Positions 1-11,364 of a DNA stretch of 64,000 nucleotides are shown in pieces. A model generated the notes under the pieces. It did no database searches, was not told where the DNA came from, and saw nothing but the letters and a program-made list of their open reading frames with translations. The position numbers and the translations under genes were made by a program. The stretch covers positions 186,001 to 250,000 of the forward strand of contig JAACJK010000219.1 of assembly GCA_013368325.1 (NCBI GenBank), in the 5' to 3' direction. Every line of letters starts with the position of its first letter. The stretch's first letter is position 1. Source of the DNA: Ephemerocybe angulata (Eukaryota; Basidiomycota; Agaricomycetes; Agaricales; Psathyrellaceae).

Positions 1-315
1 AGACTGCCGGCGCTGTGGCATGTGGCATTCCATCTCGAGACTTTTCGTCAGGGGAAACTGATCCCATCACTGCGTCCGGATGTACCTGTCTGCGGATGGA
101 ATACAGGAGGTTATTCTTGGTTATCTGAATTGTCTGGGCTAATTAAAGAACAATTGAGAGCCTAAGGGAAGGGTACCATGAGAAGATGATTGTGCCCGTT
201 CTGCTGCAGAATCATACCGAATACCAACAAGTAAGTATACTCGATAATATTAGTTCAAGGAAGTCATACATAAGACGTACATCTGTACTATCTCTAGCTC
301 TGGTGTATGGCGCGT
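1..315. other. Intergenic stretch, no gene seen
   Basis: No open frame with a convincing start, and no RNA gene, is visible here. It probably holds the 3' flank of the F-box gene, which reads leftwards and stops at 316, plus the flank of a neighbour outside the window. Confidence 0.5.
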
Positions 316-2112
316 CTATCGCCACCGTCTCGCCTTGAGGCCATGTCGAGGCTGAACAAAACTCGGTCTAATCTTCTTCTCCAGGACGATGTCCATCCCG
401 ACTCGAAGGCTCCCAACCTCCTCCGCGAAGTTGTTTACCGGCCTGTCCCAATCTTTCTCATAGGAAAGCTTAGCACGGCGCAGCCCCAACTTCTTTCTAT
501 CCTTCAGAAACTCGAAAACGCCGCGATCGGATAGGGTAGACAACGTGGTGCACTCAAAGCTCCTCAACTTCGGCATCACATTTGGTGCGCTGAAGGGCAC
601 CTGAAACTGCCGCAAATCACAATTTGTGAAGGGAAGCATCCCTTGCTCGTCTCCCGGATACTTCACACTCTCGAACGTGCTGGGTCTAAGCCTCAGCTTC
701 CGCAAGCCGGGTAACGTCTCCCAGCATTTCACTCTGTCCAGCGGCAAGATATACTGGGTATCCAGAGTGAGTTGCTCGATCTTCGGTCCGTATCGGCGTA
801 GGAAGGGGGGGAGGGAGAACGTGTAGTTCACCCCATTACCCGCTGCGGGATCCGGCTTTCTTGACGTTTGGAATTCCAGTTTCCTTAAACAGGGAGTTTC
901 GAGGATCTTGAAGAGGCTGAGGGAGGATGATTTGTCTTCGAAGAATGCGAGGGACACGAGGGAAGGCAACTGAATGGGTTCCACGAGCTCGCCGTGATTG
1001 CTCGGGGGCTCCGGGGCGCATGGTGTAAGAGCGAGTCTGGCACGCTGGAGGTGAATGCATTGCCTCAATACAGAGGCTATCACTGGGAGGTCGATTACGA
1101 TCGCGCGGTCTACGTAGCCGAATTCAGCGAGAGTTCCTTGCTTCTCGATGACGAGAGAGGTGAGCCTTGCCCAATTGATGGGCATGACTACGAGCGGCTC
1201 GTCGATACGGAAGAGACTGAGGGACTCTAGGAGGGGTGCTTCGAATATCCGGCTGCACTTCCACGATGGGAGGAGTTCCTGCTGGGGAGCCAATCCCGCC
1301 CCACCGAGTGCAAAAGGAAACGCCCCCGTGCGTGTAAGTTGGTGACGAGACGTAGACCATGCCGAGAGCGACCTCATCGTGGGCACATCCTCTGGTTGCA
1401 CGTCAACGATGGCCCCCACAGAGCGCAGCGGCGTAGCAATATCAACGCTTTCCCACTGCGTCGACCGGCGAAGAAGGACCTCCAGAACACTCTGCAGACA
1501 TGCGTCCTCCTCCCTACTCTGGTGATCCTCCTGGAAAACGGAGAACGAAAGGCCGCATCCTCCAATCCTCCCAATCCACGCTTCTACGACTGCAACAAAC
1601 GCGTCTGCAATCCCTATGAACTTGGCCTTGAGTTTGTATCGTTCATTTTCCGCGTAGACGAGGGGCATGGACTGTGGGGGAATGTGCAGCACAGGGATGG
1701 GTATGTGTATCGATGTCCACAGCCGACGCGTATCGTTCGCGACGTACCGCCACCGGCGGCAGATCTGCATAAGGAGAAGTGGTGCCTGCAACGGATCGAG
1801 GGTCGGGTAGTGGGTCCCAGAAAGACACCAGAGGAAGATCTCCTGAAGGATGTCGTCGGGAAGTCGGCGGATAGGAGAGGCTATAGCTCGGAGGGGCCGA
1901 ATATGTGCTTCTATGCGCTGCCTTTTGGCGTGGATTTCAGCCATCGCCGCCTGAAGCTGGAGGAGCTGCGCTGATAATGCTTCCATTTCTCCCCTCGGTT
2001 GCCTGAGCAAGGCTTGGATCGCGTCGAGGTCTTCGTCTTCTGGAGATTCATTTGAGACAGAGAAGTGTCCGTAGAGTTCGATGTTGGGTAGGCAGGACGG
2101 TACGGTCGACAT
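316..2112 (-). CDS. F-box domain protein
   Basis: Single-exon gene, 598 aa from the ATG at 2112. The frame stays open to about 2187 but only through a GTG, so I start at the ATG. Residues about 41-75 are a short amphipathic coil (EMEALSAQLLQLQAAMAEI). Residues about 78-135 match the fungal F-box (SPIRRLPDDILQEIFLWCL, then MQICRRWRYVANDTRRLWTS). The remaining roughly 450 residues contain irregular leucine-rich stretches like the C-terminal halves of agaric F-box proteins. Family knowledge: such proteins are substrate receptors of SCF ubiquitin ligases, binding Skp1 through the F-box, in cytosol or nucleus. The substrate cannot be read from sequence. Agaricomycetes carry very large, fast-evolving families of these genes, so an individual role is unknown. 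Confidence 0.88.
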   Translation of the reverse strand: MSTVPSCLPNIELYGHFSVSNESPEDEDLDAIQALLRQPRGEMEALSAQLLQLQAAMAEIHAKRQRIEAHIRPLRAIASPIRRLPDDILQEIFLWCLSGTHYPTLDPLQAPLLLMQICRRWRYVANDTRRLWTSIHIPIPVLHIPPQSMPLVYAENERYKLKAKFIGIADAFVAVVEAWIGRIGGCGLSFSVFQEDHQSREEDACLQSVLEVLLRRSTQWESVDIATPLRSVGAIVDVQPEDVPTMRSLSAWSTSRHQLTRTGAFPFALGGAGLAPQQELLPSWKCSRIFEAPLLESLSLFRIDEPLVVMPINWARLTSLVIEKQGTLAEFGYVDRAIVIDLPVIASVLRQCIHLQRARLALTPCAPEPPSNHGELVEPIQLPSLVSLAFFEDKSSSLSLFKILETPCLRKLEFQTSRKPDPAAGNGVNYTFSLPPFLRRYGPKIEQLTLDTQYILPLDRVKCWETLPGLRKLRLRPSTFESVKYPGDEQGMLPFTNCDLRQFQVPFSAPNVMPKLRSFECTTLSTLSDRGVFEFLKDRKKLGLRRAKLSYEKDWDRPVNNFAEEVGSLRVGMDIVLEKKIRPSFVQPRHGLKARRWR

Positions 2113-3219
2113 GAGGGGCTTCAGATAGTTCAAATAGTGTGCGAGAGGGTTTGGCGCTGGGAGGTGAGGAGGAACCGACGGGCGCACACGCGACAGGTCC
2201 TCTTATAGATCTATGGTCAAACCCAAAGTATGTCCGGTGACGCTGTGACGGAACCTTAGAATGCAGGCGCTCATGGGGCACAAACAGCCAACCGCACCTT
2301 GGTGTCCGAGTCCACCTCGTAGCCCGTGTCGTAATCGGACCCTAGAAATCAGGCTACGTCCTGCTACGCCGCCGGAGATTGTGCGCCTTGAGAGATACGA
2401 TTGGCAAATCTTCAATTCAATTCTTGGGTGTGCGCGCACGATTCAGAGGAGACAGGGATCATGCAGAAAACAAGCAGCAGACGCATCCCTGCCCCATGCT
2501 GCAGAGCACCTTTATGATCGCCGGAGACCTAGATTTGGCTTCCAGGGCGAAAGTTATGAGATAACACGAGGAATGCTTGGTGCGAGCTTGTGTGCTGGGC
2601 GCTCGACGGGTGAAGCGGAAGTGGCGACAAGAAGATGTCTCAGCTTGGATTACAACGGAACCTGCCCAGGCACGAACAGATCGGATATTGCATCATGAGC
2701 CATTATAGGACGGGCTTGAAGATACCCTGCGGAGTGGACATTAAGAACGAGTGCAAGAAACGTGTTCGACACAATAAGGTCTGGTTAACCATACAGGACG
2801 TCCTCGCCCGGCACGCTGCATTCTTCAAGCATAGATGGGGCTGAAGGGAAAGCAAAGAAAGACCTCCGATTACATCGAAGGATGAGGCGCACCTATCGCA
2901 CAACGAATCATGAAATGCCAGTGCAGTATTTGACGTAGAAATGAACCGAGCAGGCGTTGGAGGGGTTGATGCGGGGTGCTGATATGCGTGAAACGGACTA
3001 CGGGAGGAAAGTGAGATTAGAGAGCGTCGACATTAATACATACACGGATCCAGGATATAGATGCTTGATCACGAATGGCATAGCTAGAAATACATATGAG
3101 AGCTAGCAGAAAACTGATAGTCAGAGTTAGTGTTATACCGTGCTGACGATGGAAATGTAGCTCACCTGGGGAAAGGAATGGGTCTTTAGAGCAGGAGGAA
3201 CGGATACAGGCGAACACGG
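2113..3219. other. Intergenic region between F-box gene and Hsp70-like copy A
   Basis: This 1.1-kb stretch holds only short open frames with no recognisable protein signature. It contains the promoter of the F-box gene and the 3' flank of Hsp70-like copy A. All the other Hsp70-like genes but D are followed directly by a coiled-coil gene; I looked for such a partner or remnant here and saw none. Confidence 0.5.
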
Positions 3220-5528
3220 TTATTTCGGATCCGGATCGTAGACGATCTTAGCAGGCGACCTTAGATAAAGTCAAAACACAAGCTTCATGATGGAGGCAAG
3301 AATGAACGCACCTCTTCTCGACCCCATTCTCCTTCCATGAAAATACGGCCTTCAATTCTGACAACCCGAACAACAGAATGAGCTTATAATGCAAACGATA
3401 GAACGGCCCCTCGGGTCCATTCCTCTTGAACTGGTCAGCAATCGACGCGAGGTGCTTCAAATCGACCTCGATCGAACACAACTTGGTATAATTATCTATC
3501 GCCACAAAAGGTAAGCCACTCGAACTTACGAACGTGGTGGAGTGGAGAAAGTGCCGACCGACCTTCGTCAACGTCCTTCCATTGCGGAGTCACGATATCT
3601 CCTCTATACGCCCACACGCTGACATTCGCAGTAGTCAACTTTCCGATTGACTTCTTCGAGATGTGGAAGTCCTTTGCGAACTCCTTGGTCTCGGATACCT
3701 GTGTATTCCTTGGGAGAATGATGCTAAAGTTGTTCTTCACGTTCCTCTGCCCGGAGAGGGAGATGTAAGTATTCGCGAAGCGCTTCTGATGCTCGGCATT
3801 ATGAGGATCGAACTTGGTGTTCGAGAACTGGCCATAAGTGAACTTTGAGACGCGTGTGCGAACGCAGTGATCGATGTAGAACGACATGGCGCCATCGGCG
3901 ACGGCTTTATTCCTGCGGGCGGGTAAGTAAAACCGTTTATTGTTTGTACCTGGGCGACATACAGATGATTCTCTGGCCGAATCACGTTAAAGCCCTCCGG
4001 AGAAAGCCGTTCCTTGACCTTTTCGTACAGCCAGTCGCTGCTCGCAAAGCCGCCCACCAGGACCACATGCTGTGCACCGTCTGAGCCCATGTCACACTAT
4101 TGGAAATAAGAGCGTACCGAGAATGGCTTATGCGCAAGCCTACGTTGCTCCTTCACAGCATTCACGATGCAGGTGATAGATGGTTCGAAGAATCTGGCGA
4201 CATCGTCCCTGAAACGCACACCGTCAGACGTGGATGTGAGATGAGGGCACGAAGGCCTTACCCAGGTAGCTTGAGCTGCCCGTATCGAATATTTGTCTCT
4301 GGCTCGTTGTCCCGCGTGGAACCGAATTTGACAAACTGGGGTTCTCCTGCGTTCCTGAAGCGTAGCTTGGTGGTCTTGTCAAAGCTCTTGACAATGGTAT
4401 CGAGGTCGTCTAGGAACTCGGATTCGGAGAGGAGGTCTGCAGTGTTTGATCAGGATAGGTGCGCAGGGAAACCGATCGATGGTAATCACTTGAGATGAAG
4501 ACTCGTGCGTGCAGGCTCACGAAAACAGACCCGTGAAAGTGGCACTGCGGGGGCGCAATTTCCTCAAACACTTTCGCATCACCAACCGTCCCCGGGCTCT
4601 TGGCGTAAGCACTGACATCCACAGTGCCACCACCTGCATCCACAATGACAACACCGTCGCCTTGCTGTACCATAGAGTGAGCGTTGATTATTTGGCACAC
4701 AGTGCCTACACACCTTTAGCGAGTCCGCGGGCAAACCGTTCTCTAACGAGTAGTGAAGGCTCGCTTCACCCTCTGTCACGAAATGAAGTCTCTCATTCCC
4801 CGCAGGAGTGTCCGGAACTAAGCCAGCGATAACCGCAGCCTGCCTCATCTGGGTCTGTTGCGAGCCCTCCCAGCCGTTCGGATGGCTCAGGACGACTTCG
4901 GCTTGAGGTGACAGCGTTGCCCAGAGATCGACGCCGTTTGGATGCGTCTGCTCCATGTAGCTCTTCACGCATTGAAGGAGGTATGCCATAAAGTCGCTGT
5001 AGACTTGGACGACGGTCTTTCCAGGTGGAAGAGGGGGTAGTTGGGTGGTAATCGGGGATCCTGACGAATCGTTCAATGGGCGCAAATGGAGCTTGAACCT
5101 GGAAGAGTTTAGCGAGGACTCAGTAGCACTTTCCGGTGGACTCACCATTCAACCTTGAACCAGCCTTCATCCTCCGCTTGCTCGTATATGCCTTCACTCA
5201 GGGCCTCTGCGCCGATGGCTCTGACCGTCCCTTCAGCATCGTAGTACAGCACTGTCGGAATCTTAGATGAACCAGCAACCTGTTCTTGGGCAGGGAACCT
5301 GAGTTGGTCAGTCTTCGTCATACTTCTAATAGTCTGCATCCTACCTGGTCACTCCCTGAATCTTCGGAGGATGCCCAGGGTCCAGTACGCTGCACATACC
5401 ATCAGAACCACAAGGCTGTCGATAGTAAACGCGACACACCTATAGGAGATACCGCTGAACGTCGTCCCAACATCGAATGCAACGACGAGCTTCCGGCTAA
5501 AACCTCCAAACGGATTCCTGTTTTTCAT
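3220..5528 (-). CDS. Hsp70-like ATPase, HSPA12 type (copy A, no adjacent coil partner)
   Basis: Eleven exons give an intact 597-aa protein: 5440-5528, 5345-5389, 5146-5298, 4714-5098, 4490-4664, 4262-4436, 4118-4208, 3963-4069, 3563-3912, 3312-3495, 3220-3259. It begins MKNRNPFGGFSRKL. Actin/Hsp70-superfamily ATPase motifs are in order: phosphate-1 AFDVGTTFSGISYR (Asp19), THPNGWEG-like block (here SHPNGWEGSQQ), VTEGEASLHY, phosphate-2 VDAGGGTVDVSAY (Asp233), and adenosine motif VVLVGGFASSDW (from about residue 373). It lacks a classical substrate-binding domain and an EEVD end; it finishes VEKRSPAKIVYDPDPK. This matches the divergent HSPA12 branch, expected to be a soluble ATP-binding protein of unknown client. 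Introns found in other copies are missing: EEIAPPQCHFHGS is uninterrupted, ILPRNTQVSE is uninterrupted, and the 14-nt micro-exon is fused to its upstream exon. Copy D is its closest relative here. Confidence 0.9.
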
Positions 5529-7006
5529 CGTGTGTGCTCGCCGTCCTGGGGTATATGGCTGTGATCAAGATGAGCATCAAGCTCATCATATATAGCGTTT
5601 TCGGCGCCTATGTGTGGCAGTACAAGCTGTGTGGCGGAGCGTATCATTATGGCTATCATATCCTTCTCGGTGGTTGGTTCGTGGTCGGTCGATTGCCGGT
5701 CGAGAGCGCTCATCGTCAGAGCTCTCGCCGTCGTCGTCGGTGATTGCCAGTCGGAGTGTGAAAACCTGTGAATGCCGACTCATTGCCGAGACGGAGATTA
5801 ATAGGCAGCCGGACGAGAGTCTGGGCGCTTCTTGACGACATACCTTCGTCTTCGTCCGTATTTACCAGTTTTATGAGCTTTCATTGACCCTAAATCTCCT
5901 ACTATCCAGAATGCTCCTCGTATCGTCAGGTGAGACTTAGGTTCGTCAGTTCGTCGCCTCGGGCTGCTGATTATTAAAGGCACTAACACCACAAGAAAGG
6001 ATCCATGTTTCCTTCGATGCCATGGTGTGGCATTGTGACAGACCGATTATTGCTCCCCGTGAAACAAAGAAAACCGGGAACATATAATCGGTCTGTTACA
6101 GTGCTTCACAATGCCACGCACTGGAAACATTGCGCTTTTCTTGTGGTGTAACTCTCTGAAACCACTTTTTCAGTTATCAAGTAAACAGTTGTCGAGATAC
6201 GGACGTGCTGCAAACCACCCCCTTGAACGGCCTCGTGTTATCCGTGAGGATCACTCTCTGCGTTTTATTTTGGCGCCGCGCTGCGCACCAGCCTGGCAGC
6301 CACACTGTGGCGACGAGGGTCATCTCGCACGCGACTTCCGCATGGAATGTTGCTAGGATCCTGATTCTGTATCTGTCCCTACAGCTGCACTGGGAGAATC
6401 GAGGATCTGAGGATTCATACGACTGTATACGCACGGTCGTTACAAGAGAACTATCAATTGAGCACCGACGAGACACTCAGCGCTGGATGACTTCTTGGCC
6501 TCAGTTTCTGTGTCCTCTTCTAACCGCTTTTTTCCCTTGATTACATCCGATGGCCTCCAGCTCATGCAACTTGAAGCTTCTGGGAGACTGGGACGGTCTG
6601 TTTGCGTTTCTCGATCAAAACATACCTATCAGGATGCCGGTGGAACGGCATCACAATCTGAGGTATGAACATGTCTCAAATGTTCGTGGTTCACCTTGTT
6701 TTCCACACATCTCTCTCAACCATTCCATGCAGATCAACGCTACTTCTCGACGGTTTGCTGTCCTCGAAGCACCCCGAAAGCTTAGTTGGCAACTTTGATT
6801 GGGTCTTGGAAGCCTGCCTGCAAGGCTGCAACCACCCCTCTCCAGACTCCAGCCCTCTCCCTCGGACCACAGCGACCGGCAATCTATCTCCATTTGTCGA
6901 AGGTGACGGAACCCCACTCCACCGGTTGCAGGTTTCCTCGTTTGCTTTCGTCTATCACCGCCCTTTACTTAAGGGAGCCACCCTGATTCTTCATATCACC
7001 CTCGTC
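5529..7006. other. Intergenic region upstream of copy A
   Basis: No supported gene. It contains the copy A promoter, a GGGCGCTT half-match at 5823-5830 that lacks the final A of the recurring 9-mer, and the inverted repeat near 6027-6117 listed separately. Confidence 0.45.
6027..6117. repeat. Two-tier inverted repeat
   Basis: Outer arms GTGGCATTGTG (6027-6037) and CACAATGCCAC (6107-6117) and inner arms ACAGACCGATTAT (6038-6050) and ATAATCGGTCTGT (6084-6096) are perfect complements. A 10-nt bulge lies on the right side and a 33-nt loop in the centre. It could be a small foldback/MITE remnant or a structured RNA; no target-site duplication or coding capacity was recognised. Confidence 0.6.
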
Positions 7007-8185
7007 ATGGATCAGTGCAATTCTGTATTTTCAAGTCTCGCCTCGGCCAGCTCTTCTACCCTTATCGTTACACCACTTCCCAAGGGCGACGACTTACTAT
7101 TTTCGACACAAGCGCCGCCTCGCAGACGACCACCCGGGGTCCCAATGACACGCATGGCTCCGCCGACGAGGATGAGTGGCAAAGGGTTTATCGAGCCCCA
7201 TTTCAGCCATCTTCCCCGGCGGGTGAAAAAGCTGCCATCAAGACGCAGTCGCTCAAGTAGCGGTGATACGAACAGGGCGGAGGGGGGCTTCGAGAGCAAG
7301 GGGACGGGGCGTAGTCCTTCCAGGGACCCTATCGAACGGAGACCGATCGCAGAACCAGTTCCTTCATCCGCTCCTATCTCCCGGCAAGCGAAACATCCCG
7401 GCCAAGGCCCATTGCAGCCTCACGTCAGCAATCTCCCTCGGCGCCACGCAAGACGGCCGCATTCGATAGTGCAGCAGCGCGAGGAGAGACTGTGTTTGCA
7501 GGAGATAGGTGCTGGGTCGAGGATCTTTGTGGGGCTTAGCCGGGGCGTATGGAAGGGCGAGGCTGCTGCAGGGAGCAGTAGCGACGAGGAGGACGATGAA
7601 GAGGAGGATATTCTGAAGCAGCGTTACTCCGCCATTGTTCGCCTCGTAACCAGCGACGAGGACACCAAAGACGATGCTGGTAGCTCCAAGGATGAACACG
7701 TCCTTCTTCGCCTTCCATTGCCCAAGTCTGAACCAGACGCAGCCGGCTGCACTCAGCTTACGACAAGGCAGCTTCGATTGGCCTGCTCTTTCTTGTACGA
7801 GCGGCACCGCCCCGTTCTCATTCTCGCCCGACCGATGTGTGCCATCGACGCGTTCTCAATAGCCCTTTGCTTCCACGCATCAGCATCCTCGATATCGACT
7901 AGCCGGAGACCGGTATCTCCTGGTATTCCACCGCTCACTCCCCGCACCGAAGACGTCTCGCATGCCGAATTACCTCTAGAAGACGAATACTCCGCCATCC
8001 ATCAGCTGGCTATGAAATTACACGACGAAGACCTCTTGGTCATAGACGACGAGAACGGGAAGCGGTCAGGTCGGGGTGACTTGAAGCCTGGGGCTTCCGG
8101 TTTGCGGAACGAGTGGAGAGGCCTGCTCCGGTACGAAGGTATCGCAATGTTGGACGGCATTTGGAAGCCCTCCCCTGCATGCTAA
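7007..8185 (+). CDS. Uncharacterised protein with weak dual-specificity-phosphatase-like C-terminal region
   Basis: Open frame without introns, 392 aa from the ATG at 7007; an earlier in-frame ATG at 6665 would add 114 unconvincing residues. The first roughly 200 residues are basic, Ser/Pro-rich and probably disordered. An acidic stretch (SSSDEEDDEEEDIL) follows. The C-terminal part reads KQRYSAIVRLVTSDED, HVLLRLPLPKSEP, LRLACSFLYERHRPVLILA and AIDAFSIALCF, in the order of the strand and helix elements of dual-specificity phosphatases. The catalytic Cys-x5-Arg loop is absent: after VLILA comes RPMCAID. If that reading is right it is a catalytically dead phosphatase-fold protein. It ends with NEWRGLLRYEGIAMLDGIW. 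The gene call is fairly secure, the fold assignment speculative. Confidence 0.6.
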   Translation: MDQCNSVFSSLASASSSTLIVTPLPKGDDLLFSTQAPPRRRPPGVPMTRMAPPTRMSGKGFIEPHFSHLPRRVKKLPSRRSRSSSGDTNRAEGGFESKGTGRSPSRDPIERRPIAEPVPSSAPISRQAKHPGQGPLQPHVSNLPRRHARRPHSIVQQREERLCLQEIGAGSRIFVGLSRGVWKGEAAAGSSSDEEDDEEEDILKQRYSAIVRLVTSDEDTKDDAGSSKDEHVLLRLPLPKSEPDAAGCTQLTTRQLRLACSFLYERHRPVLILARPMCAIDAFSIALCFHASASSISTSRRPVSPGIPPLTPRTEDVSHAELPLEDEYSAIHQLAMKLHDEDLLVIDDENGKRSGRGDLKPGASGLRNEWRGLLRYEGIAMLDGIWKPSPAC

Positions 8186-9640
8186 TTGGGCATTTCGCGC
8201 CCTTTCCCTCCAATTACTCCCAGCCAACCACACATTGGTTCCTCGCCCCCTTCCAGCCAACTCCCATTGGTTTATGCTTGCCGTTGCGACAATTGGACAT
8301 ATCCATCGATCCGTTCCGAGAAGACATCCTTCTTTGGAAGGAGCAGGACCTTTTGTTACACAAAGCTCGCTGACGCACTGTCATTCTCCCTCCTTCTTTT
8401 TCACCTGCCATTGCTCATATCTCGGGTACATTTCATTTCATTTCACTTTCCCAGTCCTTCATCCGGCATCCCTTTCGTAGATAATCCACGTCTTCCAATC
8501 GCATTTTCGAATGCCTTTTTCGTAACCGGCACCCTCGATCATACAGTCTAGACCCCTACAATATCTTATCTGACTCCGTTTGCTTTATCTTTCCCCTGTA
8601 GATTTTTCATGTAGAACTCCATCAACGGCTTCAAACCTCCTCGTTCTCCCTGGGTTAAACCCATCCTCCCCATTGTTGTTTTCGTCTAGGTTATTACTCG
8701 GTCCCTCTTGTAGCATATCGGTCTTCGCACTCTCGGTTTCTTGTACAATATAACTCGTGATATCGCCTTTCAGCTTACGAAAAAGGAAGCTCAGTATACT
8801 TCTGTTCGCCCTATCTGCCGCCATGGAATGAAATAAGCGAGTCGGTGGGCATCGGGAGTTTGGGAACTACTTTGAAAGACGGCGAGGGTCCGGCCCATGG
8901 GAACGTTGGAGGCGGCGGCGCGGGCTCGATCTCGGTTTTCTATGTAGCTTTTCTTTGCATACTCTGGTAGGCTCAAATGGTAAGTCTGTACCAGCGAAAG
9001 AAAGCGGCGTTTGGCTGGTGTTCGGCACTCGAGCGTAATTAGCACTTAGCACTCCTTTCCCCCGTGCTCGGCTCGTTAGAAGCAAAAGGCTTCATTTGGG
9101 GCTCTGTGCGCAGGGTCCCAGGTGCCCAGTCAAGCTATCCCGACAGAGCTGGTAAGTGATGACAGAACGATGTCGGACGAACACATTGTACACAAACATA
9201 CGGGACCTGCCGTTTTCTCGAAGAAGAATAATTGCCCGTACCACCTCTAGACCAGGTTTTGCGCGGGCGCTTAGTAGGTGTCAAATCTTAGCGCCGACCT
9301 TCTGATGATGCCACTGCAGGGCCGCGGCAAATCGTAGGCTTCATGATTCTCGGAATTTTTCCTGAATTTCACTGTCCAGTGCAAGGGAAGAAGATACGAA
9401 TTACATTGATCATGAGGTACAGCGCCAGGAACGGGTATATATGGGCAGGTAAGATATAATGTACTAACATGAAGCCATTCACAGATCCCTACTCGACTCA
9501 AGAAATGATACAGTCGTGCTCAGGCATTCGCAGACTGGCTTCTAGCCGAACGCGAAGCTTTTCGTCGGCGGCGATATACGGATTCCCCCTACGATCGTTA
9601 TAGTAATTAGCTGTGAACGATCCGAAGAATCCTGTGTCAC
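8186..9640. other. Intergenic region
   Basis: No supported gene in 1.45 kb. It contains the 3' flanks of the two convergent neighbours and one copy of the recurring 9-mer GGGCGCTTA at 9265-9273. Confidence 0.45.
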
Positions 9641-10879
9641 TCACGCATACTGTAATGTGGCTGCGGAAGGGCTGTCTTCCAGAGAGATAACGATCTGGAA
9701 GCCCCTGGATTGCAGTCTCTCCCTACATGGAAGGCGAATGCTAATGGGTGGGCGCGCTTTCGACCTTGGGCTGGGTGGGAATCCAAAGGTGCTGGATGCG
9801 GATTGGAGGAATGATTCGGATCTACTAGCTGAACCAGGTGAGGGGGATACTGGTGGAGGGTGCTCGTCGACGGCTGGATCTACAACGACAAGCCGTGAGT
9901 CTATCCAGGTCGGAGGGCTGCTGTCCTGGAGGCTGAGGGAGATTGTCCACGATCCAAGCCGTGGTCCAAATGGACCGTTTTGTCCTGCGATAGCGAAGAC
10001 GAGCTTCCACATTCGACCTGGAGCGTTGAGTTGAGGGCATTACTCTAGGAGTGAGCACTTACTTCGCGCAATGAACTCGAGGGGAATCTCTTGCGTCACC
10101 ATCATCCTCTTCTGGAAATGCGGAATCACAAAGTTGACTGCAAACTCGCCCTCGTCTCCCGGCAGTTCCTCGACTTCAATTTCGTCGTGGGGAAGAGTGA
10201 CCCCAAGCAACATTTGATCACTCCCAGAGACGGTCGCAAACTCTGGGGACATCCGCAGTCGTTGGAAAAGGCGCTGGTCCGAGGTAATCAGGCACGCATG
10301 CCGGATGTCCATGATCGTGTCCTTCTTCAACGGGGTGCTATGCGAGAGGAGCGCTATGAGCAGGTCGGGGATCTGTGACGTGTCTTCGACGTCCTCGTCG
10401 GGTCTCCGCTTCACAATGGCCCAGTAGAGCGGGGTGTGGCCCTCGATCGACTTTTCTTGCAGAAGGGATGATAGGGAAAGGGATTGACTCTCGCACGCGG
10501 CGGCGCAGCTCTGGAGGATCCCGAGGGGGGCTGCAGAGTCGGAGTGGTGTTCGCGTACAAGGTCTCGGACGAGTCCGAGGACGGTTTTGCGCACGTCTTG
10601 TTCTGTTCGATACGCTGCGAAATTGAACCAGTTGATTTTCCCCTTTCCCTTTAGGCTGCTGGCGCAGGTTATGGGTGGGGATGAGGGTCCGGCGATGGCG
10701 CTCGGTGAGCGTAGCTGGCCCCCAGAGGATCCGGAGTAGCGAGGCGAGGTTGGGGTCTTTGAGTCCTGTGGCAATGGTAATCTGGATGGGTCCAGCGAGA
10801 CGAGCGTGTCGTATGAGGGTGGTGCATCTGTGGGCGTCGGGTCGTTCGGGAGTGCTATTTTGCCACTGTCGATAATCAT
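9641..10879 (-). CDS. Ankyrin-like repeat protein, uncharacterised
   Basis: Two exons (10063-10879 and 9641-10017) joined across a 45-nt GT..AG intron give 397 aa starting MIIDSGKIALPNDPTPTDAPP. The first roughly 90 residues are Pro/Ser-rich, including a PPSYDTL sequence of PY type that could bind WW domains. Residues about 95-240 are helical; they include EGHTPLYWAIVKRR, which looks like one ankyrin-repeat core, followed by a second helical pair. The C-terminal half (FAVNFVIPHFQKRMMVT, then MWKLVFAIAGQNGPFGPRLG and GSWTISLSLQDSSPPTW) is rich in beta strands. I recognise the general architecture from agaric proteins annotated as ankyrin-repeat, but no function is known to me. Confidence 0.75.
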
Positions 10880-11364
10880 GTCTGTCGAGCTGAGAGATAG
10901 AGGGTGTTCCCAATTTACACGATTGGGATGGGGGTTTCACGGATGATGATGGTCTAGAGAAGAAAAGTTCAGGTCAAATGTGCATCCAAGATAGCTGCGG
11001 ACGTACCTACAGTCGCGAACAGAGTTATGGCGACGCTGCGGAGGTTCCCCAGGTTCGTACAAGGCAGTGAGATATGAGCAATGGAAATCAGAGAAACCCA
11101 CAATTGCGGAGTGGCAGTGCGCTGCGAAATTGCGAAAGCCGAGATGACACATCGCCTCGGCGGCCGGCAGGCCATTCTGGGCCATTTTTGACGGGCGCTT
11201 AACTGTACTGCGAAGCGCGCAGCACGCCCGGCAGCCCAACGGCACATCAGAATTCATCTACTGGGTCCACATAGATAGAGAAGTGGAAGCGGCGATTAAT
11301 TGATAGTACTATTTCACAATAAATATGGGGCCGAATCTCAAGACTACAAGTGTTACTACTACAT
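10880..11364. other. Promoter region of the ankyrin-like gene
   Basis: No gene. It holds GGGCGCTTA at 11193-11201, about 310 bases upstream of the ankyrin-like start, and the 3' flank of the membrane-protein gene. Confidence 0.45.

Noticed and set aside
1339..1974. 211-aa plus-strand frame inside the F-box gene
   Set aside because: Antisense shadow with no recognisable domain.
2113..2187. N-terminal extension of the F-box protein
   Set aside because: Opens only with GTG; the first ATG is at 2112.
8585..8824. 79-aa minus-strand frame as a small gene
   Set aside because: Has an ATG in fair context but no motif and nothing to support expression.
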